DNA from: CADEFQ01 sp050185195
Lineage (GTDB): Bacteria; Pseudomonadota; Gammaproteobacteria; Steroidobacterales; Steroidobacteraceae
Reading direction: 5' to 3'
DNA length: 64,000 bases
NCBI GenBank assembly: GCA_050185195.1
Contig: JBFWZQ010000001.1
Location: 310,001-374,000, forward strand
Part shown: piece after piece, positions 27,281 to 37,900 of the stretch
Layout of the letters: each line of letters opens with the position of its first letter
How positions within the stretch are numbered: position 1 is the stretch's first letter
Made by a program: the position numbers and the translations under genes
Notes under the pieces: model-generated
The model's database searches: none
What the model saw: the letters and a program-made list of their open reading frames with translations, nothing else
Told to the model about the DNA's origin: nothing

Positions 27281-29163
27281 GCGGTGAGCGCGAGCGTGAC
27301 GCGCCAGGTGATGAAGGACGCGAGGTAGGCGAGCGCGAAGAGATAGCCCGCCATGATCAGCGGATAACGCCAGGACTGCGTCTCCCGCTTCACGACGGCG
27401 AGCGTCGAGAGGCACTGCGGGGCGAAAATGTACCAGGCGAGCAGCGACAGCCCCGTGCCGAGGCTCCAGCTCGTGGAAATCACCGGCAGCAGCGCGCTTT
27501 CGAGCGCCGCGTCGGTCGCGGACATCGCATACACGGTGCCGAGCGCGCTGACCGCCACCTCGCGCGCGGCGAGGCCCGGCACCAGCGCCACCGCGATCTG
27601 CCAGTTGAAGCCGATCGGCTCGAAGATGACATGCAGCGCCCGCCCGAGCATGCCGGCAAAGCTGTATTCGATCGCGGGCCCGGCGGCCCCCGGCGGCGGC
27701 GCGGGATAGCTGGCCAGGAACCACAGCACGATCATCAGCGACAGGATGATTCCGCCCACGCGCTTCAGGAAGATGCGCGCGCGTTCCCAGAGCCCGACGG
27801 CGAGGCTGCGCAGGTCGGGCCACTGGTAGTCGGGCAGTTCGAGCAGCAGCGGATGGTAGGTGCGCTTCGTCAGGAAACGCTTCATCACCCAGGCGACCGC
27901 GAGTGCCGCGAGCACGCCCGCTGCATAGAGCGCGAACAGCACGAGCCCCTGCAGGTTGAACGGGCCCATCGCCTTCGCCGGGATGAACGCCGCGATGAGC
28001 AGCGCGTAGACCGGCAGGCGGGCCGAGCAGGTCATCAGCGGCGCGATCATGATGGTCGCGATCCGGTCGCGCACGCTCGGGATGGTGCGCGCGGCCATGA
28101 TGCCGGGGATCGCGCACGCGAAACTCGACAGGAGCGGGATGAAGGCGCGGCCCGAGAGGCCCACGCCCCCCATCAGCCGGTCGAGCAGGTAGGCGGCGCG
28201 CGGCAGGTAGCCGCTGTCCTCGAGCACGAGGATGAAGAAGAAGAGGATCAGGATCTGGGGCAGGAACACGATCACGCTGCCGACGCCCGCGATGACGCCG
28301 TTGACGAGCAGGCTCTGCAGCGCACCGGCCGGCAGGACTTCGGCGACCCAGCTGCCGAAAGCACCGACACCCGCCTCGATCAGGTCCATCGGATACGCAG
28401 CCCAGCTGAACACGGCCTGGAACACGAAGAACAGCACGATGCCGAGTGCGAGCATGCCGGCCGCCGGGTGCATCAGGATCGCATCCGCGCGCGCCGCGGC
28501 GCGCGCGCGCGCCGGCTCGCGATAGCCCGCCTCGGCGAGCATCTGCGGCACGAGCTGCTGCGTGCGCTCGGTCTGCGCGCGGTCCGGCGCGAGATCGCAC
28601 ACCGCGCCCGTTTCCGCCGGCGCCGGGTCGCGCGCCTCGAAGCCCGCGAGGCATTCGACCAGCGCCTGCGCGCCGGAAGGCGCGATCGCGACGGTCTCGA
28701 TCACGGGCACGCCGAGGGCGGCCGCGAGCTTGTCGACATCGAGCCGAAAGCCGCGCTTTCTCGCAAGATCGCTGCGATTGAGCGCCACGACCATCGGATG
28801 ACCGAGCCGCTTCACCTCGAGCACGAGGCGCAGCGACAGCGGCATGTGCGTCGCGTCCGCCACGCACACGATCACGTCGGGCGGCAGCTCGCCCGCGACC
28901 CGCCCAAGCACGACGTCCCGCGTGATGGCCTCGTCGAGCGTCGTGGGCGAAAGGCTGTAGGCACCCGGGAGGTCGAGCACCCGGTACTGGCGCCCGGCGC
29001 GATCCCGGAACTGGCCTTCCTTGCGCTCGACGGTGACGCCCGGGTAATTCGCGACCTTCTGGCGGCTGCCGGTCAGGCGATTGAAGAGCGCGGTCTTGCC
29101 GCAGTTCGGCACACCGACGAGCGCGATGTGCAGGTCCGCCAGCGACCGGTTGGCGGTATCCAT
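27277..29163 (-). CDS. feoB: Ferrous iron transporter B
   Basis: 628 aa, shorter than the E. coli form (773) but normal for small FeoBs. G-domain motifs: G1 GVPNCGKT (residues 17-24), G3 DLPGAYSL, G4 NRSD. The membrane part has two Gate motifs (IPLLSSFACAIPGIMAARTI and the later GLAAREVAVSALGTVYAM) with the conserved Cys. It imports Fe2+ through the inner membrane with nucleotide hydrolysis. FeoA precedes it by 5 bp. Confidence 0.95.
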   Translation of the reverse strand: MDTANRSLADLHIALVGVPNCGKTALFNRLTGSRQKVANYPGVTVERKEGQFRDRAGRQYRVLDLPGAYSLSPTTLDEAITRDVVLGRVAGELPPDVIVCVADATHMPLSLRLVLEVKRLGHPMVVALNRSDLARKRGFRLDVDKLAAALGVPVIETVAIAPSGAQALVECLAGFEARDPAPAETGAVCDLAPDRAQTERTQQLVPQMLAEAGYREPARARAAARADAILMHPAAGMLALGIVLFFVFQAVFSWAAYPMDLIEAGVGAFGSWVAEVLPAGALQSLLVNGVIAGVGSVIVFLPQILILFFFILVLEDSGYLPRAAYLLDRLMGGVGLSGRAFIPLLSSFACAIPGIMAARTIPSVRDRIATIMIAPLMTCSARLPVYALLIAAFIPAKAMGPFNLQGLVLFALYAAGVLAALAVAWVMKRFLTKRTYHPLLLELPDYQWPDLRSLAVGLWERARIFLKRVGGIILSLMIVLWFLASYPAPPPGAAGPAIEYSFAGMLGRALHVIFEPIGFNWQIAVALVPGLAAREVAVSALGTVYAMSATDAALESALLPVISTSWSLGTGLSLLAWYIFAPQCLSTLAVVKRETQSWRYPLIMAGYLFALAYLASFITWRVTLALTA

Positions 29164-29168
29164 GCAGG

Positions 29169-29462
29169 TCAGGAGGCTGCGTGCGCGAGCGTGACCAGGA
29201 TGGCGGACGCTTCGCGACGGCGCAGCGCGAAGGTCGAGCCCCGCACGCGCACGGCGAGCGGATCGCCGAGCGGCCACATGGTCTCGATCACCTCGACCTC
29301 GACCCCGTGCACGAAGCCGAGTTCGATCAGCCGCTGGCCAACGGTCGAATGCAGTGCGTCGTCGATCACCGGTGTCTCGTCGAGCACGCCGCTCACGACC
29401 GCGCGCGCGCCGCGCGGCAACGCCGATAGCGGAACGGGCAGCGTCGATGCGGCGGCTCTCAT
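29169..29462 (-). CDS. feoA: Ferrous iron transport protein A
   Basis: 97 aa from the ATG at 29462. An SH3-like domain with LSALPRGARAVVSGV, QRLIELGFVHGVEVEVI and DPLAVRVRGSTFALRRREASAILV, the standard FeoA pattern. It acts in the cytoplasm on the FeoB G-domain. A longer frame to 29540 adds non-conserved residues. First gene of the feoA-feoB-orf-dmeF-ltrA-amidohydrolase run. The 93-bp gap upstream contains no clear Fur box. Confidence 0.9.
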   Translation of the reverse strand: MRAAASTLPVPLSALPRGARAVVSGVLDETPVIDDALHSTVGQRLIELGFVHGVEVEVIETMWPLGDPLAVRVRGSTFALRRREASAILVTLAHAAS

Positions 29463-29555
29463 GCGATCAGTATCCTGCGAACGCGAATGCTTCGCAATTG
29501 CGGGCGAAACGATCTCCCATTCCGCCCGCATTGCCGGCATCCGTGAGACGAATGC

Positions 29556-31766
29556 CTACCAAGAGTATTTTATTGTCACACCCGCGGATCGCCCGGGGCG
29601 CGTGTAGCGGCCCAGGGCAGGGTCGTTGGCGAACCGCCCGCTGATGTCCGACCATTCCCAGTAGGTCCGGTCCGCAAGATTGAAGAGACCCGCGTTGACG
29701 CGCAATCGGGAAGTGAGGGCGGCGTCCGCCAGCAGGTCGAGGGTGGTGTAGCCGCCCGGAACGAAGAGTTCACCGGCACTGTGATCGACGCGATCGACCG
29801 CGCCCACGACGGTGGCGACGAATTCCGCGCCCCAACGGCGTGATGGCGCACGATATCCGACGCCGATCACCGCCTGCGGCGGCTCGACCGAATTGAGCGG
29901 CGCGTCGCTGCTGCGGTTGTCGCCGTGCGCATAGGCCGCGGCGAAACGCACGGACACGCCCCGCAAGGCGGGCGCCAGCACCTCGAGCGGCAGGCCCGCC
30001 ACGACTTCCGCACCCCGGATGCGCACCTCGGACAGGTTCTGCGACTGGAACACGATGAGCCCGGAAACGGGATCGAACGTGCCGATCCGCGACTCGATGA
30101 AGTCGTCGTAGAGATTGTAGAAACCCGCGAGCGCGACGTACCCGCCATCCTCGCGTGCGTAGCGCCAGCCGAGCTCGAAGCCATCGCTCGTTTCGGACTT
30201 CAGGTCCGGATTGGCGATCGCCGTATAACCGAAGGCGAGGTTCTCGAAACCGATGTTCACGTCGTCCGACGGCGGCGCGCGAAAACCCGCGGCATAGTTG
30301 AGGTACGCCGTCGCACGCGTCGAGACGCGGTACATCACGCCGAGCTTGGGCGAGAGATTGTGTTCGTCGATGCGCGCCGGCTCGAACTCCGGGTTGTCCT
30401 CCCCGAAGATCGCATCGACGTCCGGCCGCAGCGAATAGTCGTCGAATCGCAGGCCGGGCGTCACCGTCCAGGCGCCGACCCGGATCTCGTCCTGCACGAA
30501 CGCCGAGGCCTGCCGCGTCGTGGTGAGCGGGAAGTCGCGCACCGGGAACACGTCGGGCAGGATCGTGCCGCTGGTCGCACCGGTCGCGAGATTCGTCTGC
30601 GAACCCGTGCGCAGCTGCGCCGTATCGGTGGCGACGAACTCGAGGCCGTAAGCGAGCGTGTGCGCGGTCGCGCCCAGCTCGAAGCTGCTGAAAAGCGTCG
30701 CTTCGCCGCCGGTTTCCTCCTGGTTGAAGGCGAACTCGCGCTGGCGCAGTTGCGGCGTGATCACGCCCGTGAACGAAGCGGCCCGGCGGTGCTCGAAGGT
30801 CGCCTGCGTCGTCTCGCTTTCCTGCCGGTAGACCCGCCACTCGCCCCGATCGAACCAGCGTGCGGTCGTTGCGGTGATCTCGTGGTCGAAGGCGACACGC
30901 GATCGCTGTTGCACGTCGTCGCCGACGAGCGAGGTGGTCTGCGACCCGCCCGCCATCGGCGCCACGGTCGACACGGACGTGAGGACATCCGTGAACGTGT
31001 CGTCGCGCGTGCCCTCCAGTGTCAGCCGGAAACGCTGCGTATCGCTCGCGTCGAACACGAGTTTCGCGAGCACGCTGTCGCTGTAGTGATCCTGGGGCAC
31101 GGGCTCGGTGCGCAGCGAGCCGACGCCCGCCACCGTACCGCGATTGTCGAGTTCGTGGCCGTCACGATGGGTGTAGGCGACGAGCGCGGACCACGCGCCC
31201 GCCCGACCGGCGAGCGTCGCCCCGGCCATCGTGGAGTCGTCCTGGCCCGAATAACCGCCCTTGGCCGAGAAGCCGACCCGGCTCGCGGCCCCGAGCAGGT
31301 CGCCCGGATCCTTCGTGGTGAAGGCGAACACGCCGCCGATCGCATCCGAACCGTAGAGCGACGATGCGGAGCCGCGCACGATCTCGACGCGCTTCAGCAG
31401 GTCGGTGTCGAGCACGTCACGGCCGGCATTCGCGAAGCTGCCGATGGAAAAGGCGTCCGGCAGGCGCACGCCGTCGACCTCCATGAGCACCCGGTTGCCG
31501 CCGATGCCGCGGATGCTCGGGCCGGACGCGCCGAACCGCCCGCCGTCGTTGCGCATCGACACGCCGGGCTCGTAACGCACCAGGTCCTCGAGACCGAAGA
31601 CGACCTCGCGATCCATGGCCTCGGTGTCCTTGACGGTCACCGTGGCGGGGACATCCATGATGCGGGTCGGGATACGCGTGGCCGTGATGGTCACGAGTTC
31701 AAGTTGCGTGGCGAGGGCCAGTGGGGTGGCGGCACTGAACAACAGGGCGACAAATGGGAGTTTCAT
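29556..31766 (-). CDS. TonB-dependent hemoglobin/transferrin/lactoferrin-type receptor
   Basis: 736 aa from the ATG at 31766, with a signal peptide (KLPFVALLFSAATPLALA). A short TonB-box-like LVTITATRI is followed by a plug domain (PATVTVKDTEAMDREV, PSIRGIGGNRVLMEVDGVRLPDAF, EIVRGSASSLYGSDAIGG). The beta-barrel ends in a C-terminal aromatic residue (TIKYSW). Plug details match the heme/hemoglobin receptor subfamily; I did not find the FRAP/NPNL heme motifs intact (FRAPPSDD and NPDLKSE are the nearest). Substrate is therefore heme, a siderophore or a metal chelate. It is upstream of feoA on the same strand. Confidence 0.88.
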   Translation of the reverse strand: MKLPFVALLFSAATPLALATQLELVTITATRIPTRIMDVPATVTVKDTEAMDREVVFGLEDLVRYEPGVSMRNDGGRFGASGPSIRGIGGNRVLMEVDGVRLPDAFSIGSFANAGRDVLDTDLLKRVEIVRGSASSLYGSDAIGGVFAFTTKDPGDLLGAASRVGFSAKGGYSGQDDSTMAGATLAGRAGAWSALVAYTHRDGHELDNRGTVAGVGSLRTEPVPQDHYSDSVLAKLVFDASDTQRFRLTLEGTRDDTFTDVLTSVSTVAPMAGGSQTTSLVGDDVQQRSRVAFDHEITATTARWFDRGEWRVYRQESETTQATFEHRRAASFTGVITPQLRQREFAFNQEETGGEATLFSSFELGATAHTLAYGLEFVATDTAQLRTGSQTNLATGATSGTILPDVFPVRDFPLTTTRQASAFVQDEIRVGAWTVTPGLRFDDYSLRPDVDAIFGEDNPEFEPARIDEHNLSPKLGVMYRVSTRATAYLNYAAGFRAPPSDDVNIGFENLAFGYTAIANPDLKSETSDGFELGWRYAREDGGYVALAGFYNLYDDFIESRIGTFDPVSGLIVFQSQNLSEVRIRGAEVVAGLPLEVLAPALRGVSVRFAAAYAHGDNRSSDAPLNSVEPPQAVIGVGYRAPSRRWGAEFVATVVGAVDRVDHSAGELFVPGGYTTLDLLADAALTSRLRVNAGLFNLADRTYWEWSDISGRFANDPALGRYTRPGRSAGVTIKYSW

Positions 31767-31861
31767 GGGCTCACAGGTTGGGTTATTACATTGCAGGACC
31801 AAATGTGAATGGTTCGTATTTCCATTCCCATCAGGAAAAATACACTGTCACGCGTCTAATT

Positions 31862-31878
31862 ATTGACACACTGTCAAT
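31862..31878. promoter_or_regulatory. 7-3-7 palindromic operator upstream of tetR
   Basis: ATTGACA-CAC-TGTCAAT is a perfect inverted repeat ending 19 bp before the tetR ATG. A partial copy (ACACTGTCA) lies at about 31842-31850. It is well placed for autoregulation by the TetR protein and control of the pump operon; the divergent receptor gene begins 95 bp away. Confidence 0.7.
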
Positions 31879-31897
31879 TCACTTCTACCCTGCCGCC

Positions 31898-32548
31898 ATG
31901 AGTGACCTCGCCGAGCGCCGCCAGGAAGAGAAGGAGCGCCGCCGCGCGGATCTCATCGATGCCGCCGAGGCCGTGGCCGCCGAAGCCGGCATCGACGCGA
32001 TGACGATGGATGAAGTCGCGCGCAAGGCACGGCTGTCACGCGCCCTGCTCTATGTGTACTTCCAGGACAAGTCAGACCTGCTGTTCGCGATCTGCGAACG
32101 CGGACTTGCGAACCTGCGCGGGCGATTCGAGGCGGCCGCGCGCGCGCACGCCGGCGGGCGCGAGCAGATCGGCGCGATCGGCCGCGCGTTCGTGGTGTTC
32201 TCGCGCGAGTGCCCCGTCCATTACGACGCCCTCGCGAAATTCGCGATGCACTCACCCGCCGGCATCGACGGCGACTCGAACGAACTCGCCTGCCTGCAGG
32301 CCGGCGATCGCGTGCACGCGACGCTCGTGGCCAGCATCGAGCTCGGGATCCGCGATGGCTCCATCCGCGCGGACGTCGGGCCGCCCGGACTCGTGGGACT
32401 CACCCTGTGGGGTTACATGCTCGGCATCATCCAGCTGGCAACCACCAAGGCTGCCGTGATCGAACACCGCGGCTTCGATGCGGAGCGCCTCATCGACGAA
32501 GCGCTGCGCCTCGCGTCCGGCGCCCTCGCCCCGCATGCGCCCCGTTAG
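31898..32548 (+). CDS. TetR/AcrR family transcriptional regulator
   Basis: 216 aa from the ATG at 31898. N-terminal HTH: RRADLIDAAEAVAAEAGIDAMTMDEVARKARLSRALLYVYFQDKSDLLFAI, the standard TetR pattern. The C-terminal ligand domain is divergent. It is first of tetR-tolC-adaptor-RND and follows a perfect palindrome, so it probably represses its own operon until a pump substrate binds. The tolC gene starts 7 bp after the stop (or overlaps it). Confidence 0.9.
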   Translation: MSDLAERRQEEKERRRADLIDAAEAVAAEAGIDAMTMDEVARKARLSRALLYVYFQDKSDLLFAICERGLANLRGRFEAAARAHAGGREQIGAIGRAFVVFSRECPVHYDALAKFAMHSPAGIDGDSNELACLQAGDRVHATLVASIELGIRDGSIRADVGPPGLVGLTLWGYMLGIIQLATTKAAVIEHRGFDAERLIDEALRLASGALAPHAPR

Positions 32549-32555
32549 TGACAGG

Positions 32556-33938
32556 ATGGAGCGGCGACCGTGCGGCCGCGGGCTGGCGGCGCTTGCGCTG
32601 CTGCTGTCGCCCCTGCTCGCGTGGCCATCGCCTGCAGGCGCCGCGACCCGCTCGCTCGCCGAGGTGGTGGACGAGTATGTCCGCGCGGGCCTCGAGTCGA
32701 ACCTGGCGCTGCGCAGCCAGGGCTTCGACGTCGAACGCGCGCTGGCGGGGCTCGATGGCGCGCGCGCCGGATTCTTCCCGAGCCTCGCTCTCACGGGTCG
32801 TTACACGCGCAACGAGGGCGGCCGCGAATTCGTGCTGCCCCTCTCGCGCATCGATCCGGCACTCGCCGACGAGACCCTCTCCTTCCTGCGCGAGCGCGAC
32901 CAGGACACCCGCCTCGGCCTCACCCAGCCCCTCTACGCACCCGCCATTCCCGCGAGCCTGCGTGCGCAGCGCTCGCAACTCGCGGCGAGCGAGTACGCGC
33001 GCCTCGCGCTCGCGCGGCGCCTGCGGCGCGACATCACGGTCGGCTACCTCGACTGGTCGAGCGCGACGAAGACCGTGGCGATCGTCGCCGCGAGCCGCAC
33101 GTTGCTCACCGAAAACCTGCGTGTCAACGAAGCGCTATTCAGGAACGGCAAACTGACGCAGGACCAGGTGCTGCGGGCGCGCGCCGAGCTGCTCGCGGTC
33201 GAGCAGCAGCTGCGCGAGAGCGCGAATCTCGCGCAGCAGGCACGCCGCTACCTCAATTTCCTGATGAATCGCCCGCTCGAGAGCGAGCTCGAGGCGACGG
33301 ACGTCGAGCACGTCGCCGCGCAGGCCGCCGCCGATCTCGCGACGCTCGAGGCGAGCGCCCTCGCGGACCGGCCGGAGCTGGCCGAAGCCGACAGCGCGGC
33401 GAACGCCGCCGATGCGCAAGTCGACGCCGCGCGCGCCGCGCTCAAGCCGACCCTTGCACTGGGCGTCGATGCCGGCATCCAGGGCGAGGACTACGCCACC
33501 GGCCACGGCTACAACTACGGGCAGGTATCACTGCAGCTGTCGTGGAAACTGTTCGACGGCGGCGCGAGCCGCGCCGCCGTGCGCGCCGCGCGGGCCCTGG
33601 CACGGCGCGCGGCCACGCAGCGCGACGAGCTCGCGCTGCAGGTCCAGCTCGAGGTCCGCCAGGCATTCGACCGCCTCGCGACAGCCGTCGACTCGCTCGC
33701 GACGGCCGATGCGCGCGCGCAGGCGGCCCGCGCGGGATTTCGCATCGCCAGCCGCAAGCGCGACGAAGGCATGATCAGCCAGGTCGAGTTCATCGATGCG
33801 CGCAGCACCCTCACGAGTGCCGAGCTGAACCTCAACCTCACGCGTTTCGCGCTGCTCACGCGCCAGGCCGAACTCGACTACGTCACCGCCTCCGGCACGC
33901 TGCCCGTCGACCCCCTCGCCCCAGGTTCCACGCCATGA
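32556..33938 (+). CDS. TolC family outer membrane efflux protein
   Basis: 460 aa from the ATG at 32556; an ATG at 32535 overlapping tetR is possible. A signal peptide (GLAALALLLSPLLAWPSPAGA) precedes two OEP repeats (SLAEVVDEYVRAGLESNLALRSQ... and the later VSLQLSWKLFDGGASRAAVRAARALARRA). This is the outer-membrane channel of the tripartite pump. It lacks the lipobox Cys of OprM-type channels. It overlaps the adaptor gene by 4 bp. Confidence 0.9.
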   Translation: MERRPCGRGLAALALLLSPLLAWPSPAGAATRSLAEVVDEYVRAGLESNLALRSQGFDVERALAGLDGARAGFFPSLALTGRYTRNEGGREFVLPLSRIDPALADETLSFLRERDQDTRLGLTQPLYAPAIPASLRAQRSQLAASEYARLALARRLRRDITVGYLDWSSATKTVAIVAASRTLLTENLRVNEALFRNGKLTQDQVLRARAELLAVEQQLRESANLAQQARRYLNFLMNRPLESELEATDVEHVAAQAAADLATLEASALADRPELAEADSAANAADAQVDAARAALKPTLALGVDAGIQGEDYATGHGYNYGQVSLQLSWKLFDGGASRAAVRAARALARRAATQRDELALQVQLEVRQAFDRLATAVDSLATADARAQAARAGFRIASRKRDEGMISQVEFIDARSTLTSAELNLNLTRFALLTRQAELDYVTASGTLPVDPLAPGSTP

Positions 33939-34981
33939 CACGCCGCCACGGCCCCGCTGCCCTCCTCCTCGTCCTCGCGCTTTCGGGATCGTTCGCCGCC
34001 TGCACCCGCGCGCCGCCGGAGGCCGTTGCCGAACCGACCCCGGTGCGTGTCGCCCGGGCGCGGCCCGGGCCGGCAACGCCGGCCATCGCGACGAACGGCG
34101 TGGTCGCCGCCAAGGACGAGATGCGCCTGTCATTCAAGGTCGGTGGCATCGTGCGGCAGATCCACGTGCAGGAAGGACAGAGAGTGCGCCGTGGCGAGCG
34201 GCTCGCCGGGATCGAACTGGCCGAAGTCGACGCCCAGCTCGAACAGGCGGCGCAGCTTGCCGCGAAGGCGCAACGCGACCTCGAGCGCGGGGAGCGCCTC
34301 TACGACGACCAGGTGATCAGCCTCGAGCAGTTGCAGGACCTGCGCACGCAGGCCGCCGTCGCCCAGGCGCAGGCACGCGGCGTGCAGTTCAATCGCAGCC
34401 ATGCCGTCATCGTGGCGCCGTACGATGGCGTCGTGCTGCGCCGGCTCGTCGAGGAGCGTGAATTCGTCCCGGCCGGACAGACCGTGCTGGTCGTGAGCGG
34501 CGCCGATCGCGGCTACGTGGTGCGCACCGCGCTCGCCGACCGCGAGATCGTGCGGGTGCGGATCGGCGATGCGGCTGAAATCCACATGGACGCCTTCCCC
34601 GGCCGCGTGCTCGGCGGCAAGGTCTCCGAGGTGTCGCACGCCGCGGAAAGCGCGAGCGGCCTCTTTCCGCTCGAAGTGCGCTTCGACGCCACGACCCTGC
34701 CGCTCGCGAGCGGCCTCGTCGCGAAGCTGTCGATCAGTCCCGCAGCGGCCGGGGCAGCGAACCTCGCGTATGTGCCCTTGGCGGCAATCGTCGAGGGCGA
34801 CGGCGCGCGCGCCAGCGTCTTCGTCGTGCGCGACGGGCACGCCGTGCGGCGCGACGTGAAGGTGGCATTCATCGCCGCGGATGGTGTGGCGCTCGCGGAC
34901 GGCGTGTCGATCGGCGAGACCGTAGTCACGGACGGCGCGCTCTACCTCGCCAACGGCGACCCCATCGCGATCGTCAAATGA
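33935..34981 (+). CDS. RND efflux periplasmic adaptor subunit
   Basis: 348 aa. Lipoprotein-like signal (ALLLVLALSGSFAAC) followed by a membrane-fusion-protein fold: the lipoyl half-motifs RLSFKVGGIVRQIHVQEGQRVRRGERL and HAVIVAPYDGVVLRRLVEEREFV flank a short alpha-hairpin, then beta-barrel and membrane-proximal domains. It bridges the RND permease and TolC. ATGA overlaps join it to tolC and the permease gene. Confidence 0.92.
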   Translation: MTRRHGPAALLLVLALSGSFAACTRAPPEAVAEPTPVRVARARPGPATPAIATNGVVAAKDEMRLSFKVGGIVRQIHVQEGQRVRRGERLAGIELAEVDAQLEQAAQLAAKAQRDLERGERLYDDQVISLEQLQDLRTQAAVAQAQARGVQFNRSHAVIVAPYDGVVLRRLVEEREFVPAGQTVLVVSGADRGYVVRTALADREIVRVRIGDAAEIHMDAFPGRVLGGKVSEVSHAAESASGLFPLEVRFDATTLPLASGLVAKLSISPAAAGAANLAYVPLAAIVEGDGARASVFVVRDGHAVRRDVKVAFIAADGVALADGVSIGETVVTDGALYLANGDPIAIVK

Positions 34982-37900
34982 GTCCGCTCGAATTCCCGAT
35001 CCGGCGCTACCAGTTCACGCTGGTGGCGTTCCTGTGCCTCGTCGCACTCGGCTGGTTCGCCTTCGCGAACGTGCCGCGCGAGGAGGATCCCTATTTCAAG
35101 ATTCCCGGCTATTTCATCACCGCGATCTACCCCGGCGCCGATCCGCGCGACCTCGAGCGGCTGGTCGCCAAGCCGATCGAGGACCGGCTCGCGGAGCTCG
35201 ACGACGTCAAGAAGATCGAATCCACGATCACCGATGGCGTGTCGTTCATCGCGATCGAATTCCAGGCATCGGTCGATCCCGACCGCAAGTACGACGAAGT
35301 CACGCGGGAGGTGAACGCGCTGCGCCCCACGCTGCCGCCGGACCTCGCGCAGCTCGAGATCCGCAAGCTGAGCCCAGGGCTCGTGAACACCGTCCAGCTC
35401 GCGCTCGTCTCCGACGATGCCCCGTGGCACGAGCTCGAGGATTACGCGCGCGAACTGAAGGATGCGCTGAAGCCGGTCGCCGGGATCCGCACGGCGGAGA
35501 GCTGGGCGATCCCGCGGCGCGAGCTGCGCGTGCAGCTCGACCTGAAGCGCATGGCCGAACTGCGCATCTCGCCCGCGCAGGTGGCGCAGGCGATCGCGAG
35601 CGAGAACGCGAACATCCCGGCCGGCACGCTCGACCTCGGCGCGCGGGGCTTCAGCCTCGAGACCTCCGGCGCCTACGAGTCGCCCGGGCAGGTGCGCGAT
35701 ACCGTGGTCGCGGCGGTCGGCGGACGGATCGTGCGCATCCGGGATCTCGCCGAGGTCAGCTGGACGACGGCGCCCTGGAGCTACGTCGGCCGCTACAACG
35801 GCCGGCGCGCGGTGTTCGTCACGGCGAACCAGAAGGAAGGCTTCAACATCCTCGACGTGCAGCAGCGCATCGACGCGGCGCTCGACCGCTTCGAGGAGGG
35901 CCTGCCCAAGCGCATCACGCTCGAGCGGGGCTTCGAGCAGTCGAAGAACGTCGAGCACCGGCTCGGGCGACTCTACGTCGATTTCGGCATCGCGATCGCA
36001 CTCGTGATGCTGACGCTGGTGCCGCTCGGCTGGCGGGCCGCGGGCATCGTGATGGTGGCGATCCCGCTCTCGCTCGCCTTCGGCATCGCGGTGCTCTATT
36101 TCATCGGCTACTCGCTCAACCAGATATCGATCGCCGGCTGCGTCGTCGCGCTCGGCCTGCTCGTCGACGATTCGATCGTGGTCGTCGAGAACATCGCGCG
36201 CCACCTGCGCATGGGACTCGGCCGCACGGCCGCGGCGCTGGCGGGCACCCGCCAGATCGTCGTTGCGATCCTCGGCTGCACGGCCACGCTGATTTTCGCG
36301 TTCCTGCCGCTGCTGATGCTGCCGGGCACGGCAGGCAAGTTCATCCGCGTGCTGCCGACGACCGTGGTCGCGACCGTGGTCGGCTCGCTGATCGTGGCGC
36401 TGTTCATCATTCCCTTCCTCGCGAGCCGCCTGTTGCCGCGCAACGCGGCCGAAGCCGGCAATCCCGTGCTGCAGCGGGTGATGGGCGCCATCCACCGTTA
36501 CTACCGGCCGGCCCTGCATTATTGCCTCGCCCGGCCGCGCGCCACCGTGCTGGCCGCGATCGGCGGATCGCTGGTGCTCTCGGCGGCGCTCGTGCCCGTG
36601 ATCGGATCGAGCCTCTTTCCCAAGGCGGATACGCCGCAGTTCCTGGTGCAGGTCGAGGCGCCGGCGGGCGCGAGCCTCGGGGCCACCGATGCGGCATTGC
36701 GCTTCGTCGAGGCGAAGCTGCGCGCGAGTCCCGCCGTGAAGTCCTGGTTCACGAACCTCGGCCACGGCAACCCGCAGATCTATTACAACCACATCACGCG
36801 GCGCGACGCCGCCAACTACGGCGAGATCTTCGTGCAGCTCGCGCGCTACGACACGCACGAGACGCCGCGCGAGCTGGACGCACTGCGCCGCGAGCTCGCC
36901 GGATACCCGGGTGCGCGCATCTACGTCAAGGAGTTCGTCAACGGCCCGCCGATCAGCGCGCCGATCGCCGTGCGCGTGGTCGGCCGGGACCTCGAGGTGA
37001 TCGAGCGGCTCGCGGGCGACGTGCAGCGGCTGCTCGAACGACTGCCCGGCACGCGCGACGTGCAGAACCCGCTCGAGGTCGCGCGCACGAACCTGCGGCT
37101 CGTGGCGGACGCGCAGAAAGCCGGCCTGCTCGGCGTGTCGATGGCGGAATTCGACCGCGCGGTGCGCCTCTCGGTCGCGGGGCTGCCGGTCGGCACGTTC
37201 AAGGACCCGGGCGGCGAGCAATACGACATCGTGGTGCGCACCGCGGTGGGCACGCGCGCCGACCTCGCGACGCTCGGCGAGGTGCGCGTGCCGACGCTGC
37301 ACGGCGCGCTGCTGCCGCTCTCGCAGCTCGCGACGCTGCAGTTCGAGAAGGCGCCGGTCGTGATCCAGCGCTACGACCGCGAGCGCTCGGTCACGGTGGA
37401 CGCCGACGTGCGCCCCGGCTTCAACACCGCGAAACTCAGCGCCGAAGTGCGGCAGCAACTCGACCGGATGGACTGGCCGCGCGGCTACCACTACAAACTC
37501 GGCGGCGAGGCGGAATCGAGCCAGGAGGCATTCGGCGGCATCGGCATCGCGATCATCGTGGCGATCTTCGGCATCTTCGCGATCCTCGTGCTCGAATTCG
37601 GCAACTTCAAGTCGACGCTGATCGTGCTCACGGTGGTGCCGCTCGGCGTGTTCGGCGGCCTCCTGATGCTGCTCGCGACCGGCAACAGCATCTCGTTCAC
37701 GGCGAGCATCGGTTTCATCGCGCTGATCGGCATCGAGATCAAGAACTCGATCCTGCTGGTCGATTTCACCAACCAGCTGCGCGCCGAGGGCGTGCCGCTC
37801 GACGAAGCGATCGAGAAGGCCGGCGAAATCCGCTTCCTGCCGATCCTGCTCACCACCGCGACGGCGATCGGCGGCCTCCTGCCGCTCGCCGTGCAGAACA

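Noticed and set aside
29463..29555. Fur box upstream of feoA
   Set aside because: A short dyad (GCGAA-TGC-TTCGC, about 29483-29495) exists, but it does not match the Fur consensus well enough.
31767..31860. Fur box for the TonB-dependent receptor
   Set aside because: GAATGG-N9-CCATTC is an inverted repeat, but spacing and bases differ from known Fur sites.
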